Positions 13,843 to 19,800 of a stretch of DNA of 19,800 bases are shown here, piece after piece. Positions within the stretch are counted from its first letter, which is position 1, and each line of letters starts with the position of its first letter. The translations under genes were made by a program, and so were the position numbers. The DNA is from Clostridium sp. CAG:411. Lineage in GTDB: Bacteria; Bacillota; Clostridia; Lachnospirales; Lachnospiraceae. The stretch spans positions 1 through 19,800 of the forward strand of contig FR899706.1 in assembly GCA_000437275.1 (NCBI GenBank), read 5' to 3'. A model generated the notes under the pieces. It was given only the letters and a program-made list of their open reading frames with translations. It had not been told where the DNA came from and ran no database searches.

Positions 13843-15051
13843 TTACTGAATATCAATATTTCCACTCTGTGTAGATTCGCTTACGGATGCGTCAATTCCT
13901 GAATCTCCTTCACTTTTTTCTGCCTTATTTGCATCTTTATCTACGGTAAAGGAATCTTCCTTTACTCCACCCTCATCCGTTGCAGCGGATGTTTCTTCTG
14001 GTGCAGCAGAACTACTGTCATTGCCTTCAGGAGCCTCTGTTGTCTGTACTCCCTTTGCATTTGGATCATCTGTTCCAGTGATACCTAATGCACTATCATC
14101 TACATTATCTAAAATGCTATCTTCAGATTTGTCCTTATCACCGCCTCCAAACAAACCTGAGAAGAAGTCTCCGATTGCTTTGAAAATTCCTGCAAAGAAG
14201 CTTCCGATTGCAGCAAAAATACCACTTCCACCATCTGTCTTTTCAAGGAAGCTTTCCTTTACACCATCTATGTTGTCTACCAGTTTATCCTGCAACCCCT
14301 CCATAGTTCCCTTGATTGCATTATAATCATAATCCTGCTGTCCGATTTGAGACATCAGCTTACTTACCTGTGCTACCTGATCAGATGTAAGATTTACCTT
14401 ATAGTATGCTGCTACATCTTCTACAACATCTTGAATCTTGTCCTGATCTGTCAAACCATCCTTTAATACCTGTGTCTTTACTTCGTTCATGACAGCCGAT
14501 GCTTCATCCTTACCAATATCCTGTCCAATTTCTGCTGTTGTATATAATTCCTGCATAGCCAGACCAGTCTTATCCTCATCCAGCTTTTCATCTGTTACCT
14601 TCTCATAGGCTTTGATTACACCAGTTAAGGCACCTGTACCAGACACATCCTTTGGTGCTGCCGCAACCACATCACAACTGTCAATTCCTGCAGTTACCAA
14701 TGTATTTGCAATCATACTTGTAGAAACCCACGTTAAATGTGCTGTCTTTACATTAATTTTTCCACTACTGGTTGGCATAATATATGCACAACTATAAGTA
14801 TGTCTACCAATCTCTGCTTCTGTTGCAATTCCTTTCAGATAATCATGTTCTTCCTGATTGTTTACCTCTACAATTGTTACTTCGTCCTCAGACACTCCAA
14901 AATACTGTAGCATCTCACTTCTTTGTTCCGTCGTTAAGTCTGCTCCCAATGTAACAACTTTTTCACTATCTGCCATTGCAATATTTGGTGATTGCAAAAA
15001 CAGCAACCCTGCCATTGCCCCTGCCAGTAATCTTTTTGTACGTTTTTTCAT
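13843..15051 (-). CDS. Secreted DUF1002 (YpuA-like) protein with amphipathic segment and acidic tail
   Basis: A protein of 402 residues with ATG at 15051 and AGGAGG about 8 bases before. The signal peptide covers about 1-27 (KKRTKRLL, hydrophobic core, cut after AMA). Residues 30-265 match DUF1002 (PF06207, Bacillus YpuA): LGADLTTEQRSEMLQYFGV, then TYSCAYI, HLTWVSTSMIANTLVTAGI and VVAAAPKDVSGTGALTG. Beyond it, residues 274-304 (GSGIFAAIGSFFAGIFKAIG and on) form a glycine-phenylalanine-rich amphipathic stretch that could bind membrane. Residues 305-402 are an acidic, Ser/Thr/Glu-rich low-complexity tail ending GNIDIQ. The DUF's function is unknown, though YpuA homologues have been linked to the cell envelope. 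It has its own promoter and is divergent from the phospholipase-C-like gene. Confidence 0.88.
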   Translation of the reverse strand: MKKRTKRLLAGAMAGLLFLQSPNIAMADSEKVVTLGADLTTEQRSEMLQYFGVSEDEVTIVEVNNQEEHDYLKGIATEAEIGRHTYSCAYIMPTSSGKINVKTAHLTWVSTSMIANTLVTAGIDSCDVVAAAPKDVSGTGALTGVIKAYEKVTDEKLDEDKTGLAMQELYTTAEIGQDIGKDEASAVMNEVKTQVLKDGLTDQDKIQDVVEDVAAYYKVNLTSDQVAQVSKLMSQIGQQDYDYNAIKGTMEGLQDKLVDNIDGVKESFLEKTDGGSGIFAAIGSFFAGIFKAIGDFFSGLFGGGDKDKSEDSILDNVDDSALGITGTDDPNAKGVQTTEAPEGNDSSSAAPEETSAATDEGGVKEDSFTVDKDANKAEKSEGDSGIDASVSESTQSGNIDIQ

Positions 15052-15118
15052 TTTTCGCTCCTCCTTGTTTTCCTCTCTCTTTAGCCATTTACGAAATTCA
15101 ATTTGCCGCTACATTGCT

Positions 15119-15147
15119 ATCATACCTTGTAAATTTGAAATTTGCAA
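15119..15147 (-). promoter_or_regulatory. Promoter of the DUF1002 gene
   Basis: On the minus strand, -35 TTGCAA (15142-15147), a 17-base spacer and -10 TATGAT (15119-15124). It stands back to back with a plus-strand promoter; the two -35 boxes are 10 bases apart. Confidence 0.7.
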
Positions 15148-15157
15148 CTATTTTCCA

Positions 15158-15186
15158 TTGCCAAACTTGCATACTTGCAGTAAAAT
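15158..15186 (+). promoter_or_regulatory. Promoter of the phospholipase-C-like gene
   Basis: -35 TTGCCA (15158-15163), a 17-base spacer and -10 TAAAAT (15181-15186). It is divergent from the DUF1002 promoter, so a shared regulator could act on both. Confidence 0.68.
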
Positions 15187-15243
15187 GAAAACGAATGCGA
15201 ATATAAATTTCTGTTTTGGTTTAGGAAAGGGGTTATCCAAACT

Positions 15244-15840
15244 ATGAGAAAAAAGTCACATCTTGCATTAGCTTACTATTTAATGACTAGCGAAGGCATG
15301 GAGACATTAACGACACATAAAAAGGCATTTTATTGGGGAAGTATCTTGCCTGACTGCGTTCCATCTTTTATTACTACTAGACACTGCATTGACGACACTT
15401 TTTTGCATGTAAGGAAAGAATTGATGCGATTGGTTTGCAGTTACAATCCAACAAAAGGAATTACTTCTTCTTTTTGTAGACGATTAGGCGTCATTCTCCA
15501 CTATGTAGCTGACTATTTTACATTTCCACACAATTCCTTTTATCCAGGGACTATTACAGACCACTGTCGCTACGAAGAGGAATTAAAGCAAACATTACGT
15601 TCTTATATTAAACAAGACGGAAATAAACGCTACCGTCTAAAAGATCCGATTGCTTATGATGTGGAAAGCATTTGTTCTTATATTCGTGAAGCACATCAGA
15701 TGTATACAAATAGTTGTCACGGTATCGACAATGACTGCACCTATATCGTACAGGTTTGTCACAACGTTGTAGACAGTATTCTATGCATTATTGAAACAGA
15801 CACTTTGCTTTACAGCCCCAAGCTGGAATTAGCAAAGTAG
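15244..15840 (+). CDS. Zinc-dependent phospholipase C-like protein
   Basis: A protein of 198 residues starting MRKKSHLALAYYL, with AGGAAAGGGG about 11 bases before the ATG. It matches the zinc-dependent phospholipase C / S1-P1 nuclease-like group (PF00882). Histidines and aspartates sit where metal ligands are expected: His6, FYWGSILPDCVPS (29-41), TTRHCIDD (44-51) and LHYVADYFTFPHN (84-96). The remaining chain is helical with more His and Cys residues (AHQMY, CHGID, CHNVVD). There is no signal peptide, unlike secreted phospholipase C toxins, so it is probably cytoplasmic and its substrate is unknown. It stands alone on its transcript. The family call is good; phospholipase activity is not shown. 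Confidence 0.8.
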   Translation: MRKKSHLALAYYLMTSEGMETLTTHKKAFYWGSILPDCVPSFITTRHCIDDTFLHVRKELMRLVCSYNPTKGITSSFCRRLGVILHYVADYFTFPHNSFYPGTITDHCRYEEELKQTLRSYIKQDGNKRYRLKDPIAYDVESICSYIREAHQMYTNSCHGIDNDCTYIVQVCHNVVDSILCIIETDTLLYSPKLELAK

Positions 15841-15867
15841 GCACTCTTAACATACCCCCTACATTCA

Positions 15868-15890
15868 GTCAAAAATTTGACGTTTTTTTT
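15868..15890 (+). terminator. Weak terminator after the phospholipase-C-like gene
   Basis: GTCAA (15868-15872) and TTGAC (15877-15881) form a 5-pair stem around a 4-base loop, followed by GTTTTTTTT. The stem is short and AT-rich, so termination may be partial. Confidence 0.5.
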
Positions 15891-15907
15891 CCATTTTTGG
15901 TTATTTA

Positions 15908-15941
15908 TTGTATTTTTTTGTCTTTCAGTATATACTATAAT
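15908..15941 (+). promoter_or_regulatory. Promoter of the HD-GYP gene
   Basis: -35 TTGTAT (15908-15913), 17 bases, then -10 TATACT (15931-15936). A perfect TATAAT overlaps at 15936-15941 but has no proper -35 for it. Either hexamer could be used. Confidence 0.6.
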
Positions 15942-15983
15942 AAACGGATGTGTCTGCTTTTGCGAACACAACTATGAATGTAT

Positions 15984-15990
15984 AAGGGGG
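15984..15990 (+). promoter_or_regulatory. Ribosome binding site selecting a TTG start
   Basis: AAGGGGG lies 8 bases before the TTG at 15999 and downstream of the ATG at 15978, which has no ribosome site. This decides for TTG. Confidence 0.8.
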
Positions 15991-15998
15991 ATTTTCCA

Positions 15999-17093
15999 TT
16001 GAAAACCAAGATAATAACAACAGCCGAAGCTGTACCAGGTATGATCGTAGCGGAAGATATTTTCGGGTTACAGGATTATTTGATTATTCCAGCGCACTCA
16101 GAGCTTACCAATCATTCTATTACAAGATTAAAATTTTATGCGATTAATCAAATTAAAATTGAAATCAATGAAGATGGGGAACCAGAACGTATGGATTACG
16201 GCAATACAGCTTCCGATACATACTCTGAATATATTAAAAGTACACTTGAATTCAAAAAGTTTAATCAGGCATATGATTCTGTCGTTACCGATTTTAAGAA
16301 AAAAATTGCAACGGTAAATGGTCAATTGTGCGAGCCAATTGACGCTGCATCATTGACAGATGACATGGAAAAAATTATTCATGAAAGTCGCAATAATACC
16401 CATATCATTCATATGTTTCAATGTTTACTGGACAGCGATGATGTAACGTATACCCATTCGGTAAGCGTAGCTATTCTATGCAATGCCATCGGTCGATGGT
16501 TTGGCTATTCGGATGAAGATATTCAAGTACTTACACTGGCAGGTATGTTGCATGATATTGGTAAGGTTACAGTTCCATCTGCAATCCTTCATAAACCAAG
16601 TCGATTAACTCCTGCAGAGTACGAAATTATAAAGGAACATCCTCAACATGGATACGATCTTTTAAAAGATCAAAACTTGGATAACCGTATTTTAAATGCA
16701 GTCTTGATGCATCACGAACGCACCGATGGTTCTGGTTATCCTAACGGTCTTAAAGGAGACGAAATTGATGATTTTGCTCAGATTGTTGCCATTGCAGACG
16801 TATATGTGGCTATGACAAATCCGCGTGTATATCGTCAGGCAAATTGTCCATTTGATGCGATGAGCGTATTTGAACAGGATGGTTTCCAACAGTTCTCCCC
16901 TAAGTTTTTATTGCCATTTTTGGAAGGCATGGCAAACAGTTATATCAACTGTACCGTACAGTTAAATGATGACCGTATTGGGGAAATTATCATGATTGAT
17001 TCACAGCATATCACAAGACCAGTTATAAAAATAGAAAATCAGTTTATTGATCTGGCTAAAATAAAGAGATTACATATACAAAAAATACTATAA
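15999..17093 (+). CDS. HD-GYP domain protein, probable cyclic-di-GMP phosphodiesterase
   Basis: A protein of 364 residues from a TTG start. An N-terminal region of about 120 residues (LKTKIITTAEAVPGMIVAED and on) has no recognised sensor motif. The HD-GYP domain covers about residues 130-300. It has THSVSVAIL with His153, the metal pair HDIGK (185-189), the second metal site MHHERTDGSGYPNGLKGDEI (237-256) including the diagnostic GYP at 246-248, and IADVYVAMT (264-272). These are the metal-binding residues of active HD-GYP phosphodiesterases, which linearise cyclic-di-GMP. A C-terminal beta-rich domain (about 310-364; DRIGEIIMIDS, ITRPVIKIENQFIDL) follows. There is no membrane segment or receiver domain, so it is probably cytoplasmic. 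No cyclase gene was seen in the window. It is transcribed alone with a strong terminator. Confidence 0.92.
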   Translation: MKTKIITTAEAVPGMIVAEDIFGLQDYLIIPAHSELTNHSITRLKFYAINQIKIEINEDGEPERMDYGNTASDTYSEYIKSTLEFKKFNQAYDSVVTDFKKKIATVNGQLCEPIDAASLTDDMEKIIHESRNNTHIIHMFQCLLDSDDVTYTHSVSVAILCNAIGRWFGYSDEDIQVLTLAGMLHDIGKVTVPSAILHKPSRLTPAEYEIIKEHPQHGYDLLKDQNLDNRILNAVLMHHERTDGSGYPNGLKGDEIDDFAQIVAIADVYVAMTNPRVYRQANCPFDAMSVFEQDGFQQFSPKFLLPFLEGMANSYINCTVQLNDDRIGEIIMIDSQHITRPVIKIENQFIDLAKIKRLHIQKIL

Positions 17094-17125
17094 TGCTGAA
17101 GGGAAAACAAATCCATTCCTTTCAC

Positions 17126-17163
17126 AACAAAAAGGGTGTCGCATTTGTGACACCCTTTCTTTT
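17126..17163. terminator. Bidirectional terminator between HD-GYP and lipoprotein genes
   Basis: AAAGGGTGTC (17131-17140) pairs perfectly with GACACCCTTT (17149-17158) around an 8-base loop. A-rich sequence precedes it and T-rich sequence follows. Confidence 0.93.
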
Positions 17164-17184
17164 TCTATCTTAGCTATTTTATTT

Positions 17185-17718
17185 CTATTGTTTTTCAAAT
17201 ACAAGTTTAATCTCTACGTTTGTATCTGTTCCCGCTGTGGATGGAGCATCCTTTTCTGCCTGCTTGGTAGCCTTTGGTTTTGCAGTAGCTTTTTCAGACT
17301 TCTTTTTGCCTGCCTTTGCAGTAGCTGCTGGTGCGTCGGTTGCACTATTATCTGCTAAATCCAAATTACTTCCTACAATTGTCAATTCTCCATCTTTCAA
17401 AGTTCCTTTATAAGAACCTTCCTCTCCCTTTGTGGAAATAATAACATTGGAACCACTGAGAGAGTACTGACCTTCCGCTACTTCTGTATCTTCTGTAGAT
17501 GCAGTCTCAATCGTAACTTCTCCATCTTTAAAAGTAAATGTAGTACCACCAATACCTGCACTTTGCAACTGCTCCTGTGTTACTTCATTTTCTCCAAAAT
17601 ACGCCTTAGAAAGCTTCCATGTTCCTTCGATTGCATCCTTTTTCTTGCTGTTTCCACAGGATACTAAGGATAACACTAACACAAGACATAATAGTATACT
17701 TACAATCTTTTTCTTCAC
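17185..17718 (-). CDS. Predicted lipoprotein with lipocalin-like domain
   Basis: A protein of 177 residues with a GTG start at 17718 and GGGAGG 7 bases before. It has a lipoprotein signal: KKK, a leucine-rich core, and the lipobox LVSC with Cys21 as the lipidation site. It is therefore anchored outside the membrane. Residues 30-120 (IEGTWKLSKAYFG, TTFTFKDGEVTIE, GQYSLSGSNVIIS, GSYKGTLKDGELTI) are a run of beta strands like the lipocalin-like domains of many clostridial lipoproteins. Residues 125-165 are an Ala/Lys/Thr-rich linker, and the chain ends in VEIKLVFEKQ. It starts 17 bases after the murA stop, so it is probably on the murA transcript. Function unknown; the link to murA suggests an envelope role, but that is inference. 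Confidence 0.85.
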   Translation of the reverse strand: MKKKIVSILLCLVLVLSLVSCGNSKKKDAIEGTWKLSKAYFGENEVTQEQLQSAGIGGTTFTFKDGEVTIETASTEDTEVAEGQYSLSGSNVIISTKGEEGSYKGTLKDGELTIVGSNLDLADNSATDAPAATAKAGKKKSEKATAKPKATKQAEKDAPSTAGTDTNVEIKLVFEKQ

Positions 17719-17735
17719 GTTAAAACCTCCCAGAT

Positions 17736-19037
17736 TTATCCTACCTTTAGTTCAAACTTCTGTACTGCCTTCTCATCATCTACTGGAATACGTTCAATCT
17801 TTGCTCCTAATGCAGTCAATTTTTCCTCAAAGGCCTCATAACCACGTTGAATAAATTCAATCTGATCCACAGTAGTAATTCCTGTAGCTGCTAAACCAGC
17901 CATAACCAAAGCTGCTCCAGCACGTAAATCAGGTGCACTTACCTTTGCACAACTAAAGCCTTCTACACCTTCTATAAATGCGGTATTTCCCTCTACAGTA
18001 ATCTTCGCACCCATACGCGTCAATTCATCTACATACTTAAAACGATTCTCAAAAATACTCTCTGTCACAATACTAGAACCCTCTGACAATGCCAAAAGAG
18101 TAGCAAATTGTGGCTGCATATCCGTTGGAAATCCAGGATATGGAAGTGTCTTAATGTGTGTTGGTCCTAAGCGTCCTTCAATACCGATTACACGAACTGC
18201 GTCATCATATTCCTCTACGGTAGCACCCATCTCTACAAGCTTCGCACTGATTGCTTCCAAATGCTTTGGAATAACGTTCTTAATAAGTACATCGCCTTTT
18301 GTTGCTGCTGCCATACACATAAAAGTTCCAGCTTCAATCTGATCCGGTATAATAGAGTATTCTGTACCATGCAATTTCTCCACACCCTGTACACGAATCA
18401 CATCTGTTCCTGCACCTTTGATATTGGCACCCATGCTATTTAAAAAGTTTGCCACATCAACAATATGAGGCTCTTTCGCTGCATTTTCAATAATACTTTT
18501 TCCTTCTGCCATAGCTGCTGCCATCATAACATTAATTGTAGCACCAACGGAAACCACGTCCATATATATGTGTGTTCCTTCCAACTTATCTGCCTCTGTT
18601 GCAATCATACCCTGCTCAATCGTAACTTCCGCTCCTAATGCTTTAAATCCTTTGATATGCTGGTCAATTGGACGGCTTCCAATATTACAGCCACCTGGCA
18701 ATGCTACCTGTGATTTGCGGTATTTTCCCAGCAATGCACCTAACAAATAGTAAGATGCACGAATCTTACGAATAAATTCGTAATCAATACTAACTGAACT
18801 TATGTTGCTTCCATTAATCTTTACTGTATTAGTATCTACATACTCCACTCTGGCGCCAATTTCCTGAATCGCCTGCAAAAGCACGCGAATATCACGTACA
18901 TTCGGTAAATTTTCTAACGTAACAGTCTCATCTGTCATAATAGATGCAGCTAAAATTCCCAATGCTGCATTCTTTGCCCCACTAATTGTAACCTCGCCCT
19001 TTAAAGGATTTCCACCCTTCATAATATATTGTTCCAT
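17736..19037 (-). CDS. murA: UDP-N-acetylglucosamine 1-carboxyvinyltransferase
   Basis: A protein of 433 residues that transfers enolpyruvate from PEP to UDP-GlcNAc, the committed step of peptidoglycan synthesis in the cytoplasm. Start: ATG at 19037 with GAGGTG 5 bases before; the frame extends to 19115, but that lies in the leader. Lys22-Asn23 (SGAKNAAL) bind the substrate. Cys117 (ALPGGCNIGSRPID) is the catalytic, fosfomycin-reactive cysteine. PGFPTDMQPQF and DLRAGAALV are further family signatures. Length and motifs are standard; nothing seen suggests fosfomycin resistance. Clostridia often carry two MurA copies, and I cannot tell which this is. A short hairpin lies in its leader and a lipoprotein gene follows 17 bases later. 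Confidence 0.97.
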   Translation of the reverse strand: MEQYIMKGGNPLKGEVTISGAKNAALGILAASIMTDETVTLENLPNVRDIRVLLQAIQEIGARVEYVDTNTVKINGSNISSVSIDYEFIRKIRASYYLLGALLGKYRKSQVALPGGCNIGSRPIDQHIKGFKALGAEVTIEQGMIATEADKLEGTHIYMDVVSVGATINVMMAAAMAEGKSIIENAAKEPHIVDVANFLNSMGANIKGAGTDVIRVQGVEKLHGTEYSIIPDQIEAGTFMCMAAATKGDVLIKNVIPKHLEAISAKLVEMGATVEEYDDAVRVIGIEGRLGPTHIKTLPYPGFPTDMQPQFATLLALSEGSSIVTESIFENRFKYVDELTRMGAKITVEGNTAFIEGVEGFSCAKVSAPDLRAGAALVMAGLAATGITTVDQIEFIQRGYEAFEEKLTALGAKIERIPVDDEKAVQKFELKVG

Positions 19038-19100
19038 TTTCGCACCTCTATCTATATTAATGGTAAACAAATTACCTGTTTTTAATCTTTTTTGCATCTG

Positions 19101-19119
19101 AAAAAGGGTAGACAACCCT
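19101..19119 (-). terminator. Leader hairpin before murA, possible attenuator
   Basis: On the minus strand AGGGT-TGTCT-ACCCT (19119-19105) is followed by four T. It lies between the murA promoter and ATG, about 20 bases into the transcript. The 5-pair stem with a short T-run would be weak. Confidence 0.4.
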
Positions 19120-19144
19120 ATTTTTTTCTTAAATAATCTCTTTG

Positions 19145-19172
19145 ATTATATCACAACCACCAAAATTAGCAA
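19145..19172 (-). promoter_or_regulatory. murA promoter
   Basis: On the minus strand, -35 TTGCTA (19167-19172), a 16-base spacer and an extended -10 TG-A-TATAAT (19145-19150 plus the upstream TGA). This gives a leader of about 100 bases. Confidence 0.82.
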
Positions 19173-19284
19173 GTACTTTCAAAAAATTCTCCACTACTAC
19201 TATTATTCTATTCCAAAAATAAAAATATGCTACTAATAATGCGAAGCGTTTTTCTCTATAAGACGCATTTTTCTATGAAACACT
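19173..19284. other. Intergenic stretch before the murA promoter, no gene seen
   Basis: AT-rich, with no open frame supported by a ribosome site. The only structure is an inverted repeat AATGCG (19238-19243) / CGCATT (19264-19269) with T-runs after each arm on the plus strand. Together with the murA leader and promoter and the kinase terminator, this accounts for the whole 19038-19349 gap. Confidence 0.5.
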
Positions 19285-19310
19285 AAAAAGGGCGCCACCA
19301 ACGTGACACC
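19285..19310 (-). terminator. Terminator of the shikimate-kinase-like gene
   Basis: On the minus strand GGTGTCAC and GTGGCGCC pair at all 8 positions (two G-U) around GTTG, followed by C and five T (19285-19289). Confidence 0.85.
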
Positions 19311-19349
19311 TCTTTCTTTGCTATGTACAACTATATTTGCCCTATTCTA

Positions 19350-19800
19350 TTACAATGCCTGCATAATCTTTTTTACCATATTTTCAATCGAATCCCCTTC
19401 ACAATCCACTGTAATATCTGCATATTTTTCATATAATGGACACCTCTCTGCATAAAGTCCTGCAAAATCCTGCCCTTCTTTTAATACAACTCCACGCTCT
19501 TTTAAGTCCCCCAAATGTCCAGCAAGTTCTTCTTGGCTCCACTTTAAATATACGATTTTTCCAATCTGTCCAAGATGTAACATAGCCTCCTCGCCATAGA
19601 CAGCACTTCCACCTGTGGCAATTACTTTTTTTTCTACATTTATATGACTATTTACTCTATTTTCAATCTCTATAAATCCATCAATGCCCTCCTGAGCAAT
19701 AATCTCATGAAGCAAACGCCCTTCTTCTTCCTCAATAATCAAATCCGAATCGATAAATCCATATCCCAGCATCTTCGCTAATACCACACCAAGCGTACTC
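19350..19800 (-). CDS. Shikimate kinase-like P-loop kinase, 5' end beyond the window
   Basis: The frame enters from the right edge as STLGVVLAKML, continuing the end of a P-loop (GKST) that lies just outside, and ends at 19350 with MQAL. Visible shikimate kinase features: IDSD (the DTD-type aspartate pair), EEEEGRLLHEIIAQEG, the lid with KERGV, and AERCPLYEKYAD near the C-terminus. Two key positions differ from standard shikimate kinase. The F-R-x-x-E motif, whose arginine (Arg58 in the M. tuberculosis enzyme) binds shikimate, reads FIEIE. The GGG loop reads TGGSAV. It may therefore be a paralogue acting on another substrate rather than aroK, so no symbol is given. GTG at 19787 is not the start; coding continues upstream. 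Confidence 0.8.
   Translation of the reverse strand, partial: STLGVVLAKMLGYGFIDSDLIIEEEEGRLLHEIIAQEGIDGFIEIENRVNSHINVEKKVIATGGSAVYGEEAMLHLGQIGKIVYLKWSQEELAGHLGDLKERGVVLKEGQDFAGLYAERCPLYEKYADITVDCEGDSIENMVKKIMQAL

Noticed and set aside
14021..14326. Plus-strand frame of 101 codons opposite the DUF1002 gene
   Set aside because: Antisense frame of a low-complexity tail; no start signals.

Overview
The window looks like chromosomal DNA from a low-GC Gram-positive bacterium of the class Clostridia, most likely a Lachnospiraceae member. The main clues are a T-box-controlled prolyl-tRNA synthetase of the short eukaryote/archaeon-like type, a DnaD-domain plus DnaI-type helicase-loader pair, an unusually long PRPP synthetase, a YpuA/DUF1002 secreted protein, and sigma-A promoters with strong AGGAGG-type ribosome binding sites. 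This assignment is inferred from gene families; no database search was run. I saw no rRNA, tRNA, insertion sequence or CRISPR array.

Layout from left to right. The left edge (minus strand) holds the N-terminal 148 residues of an LXG-domain protein, a predicted type VII secretion cargo or polymorphic toxin, 23 bases downstream of proS. proS is preceded by a complete T-box leader with a CCU (Pro) specifier, a terminator/antiterminator and a near-consensus promoter. A plus-strand membrane protein with a DUF4097-like beta domain (2432-3562) overlaps tail to tail with a minus-strand operon: secreted transglutaminase-like protein, RluA-type pseudouridine synthase, YtvI/AI-2E-type permease. murC (6788-8170) is followed by a 291-base spacer dense in DnaA-box-like 9-mers. 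One pair of those boxes forms an apparent murC terminator and another lies inside the promoter of the DnaD/DnaI replication-initiation operon. prs follows with its own promoter and a leader of about 170 bases. Next come a small conserved-looking unknown protein (minus), an orphan EIIC-type membrane protein, a divergent pair (DUF1002 protein and zinc-phospholipase-C-like protein), an HD-GYP signalling protein with a TTG start, a lipoprotein coupled to murA, murA itself with a hairpin leader, and a shikimate-kinase-like gene running off the right edge.

Themes. Cell-wall precursor synthesis (murA, murC), replication initiation (DnaD, DnaI) and nucleotide supply (prs) sit close together. The most unusual regulatory signal is the DnaA-box cluster between murC and the dnaD-dnaI operon. 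The most interesting proteins are the LXG cargo at the edge and the kinase that keeps the shikimate kinase fold signatures but lacks the usual shikimate-binding arginine. Several start sites were moved downstream from the longest open frame because a promoter or a good ribosome binding site lies inside the longer frame.
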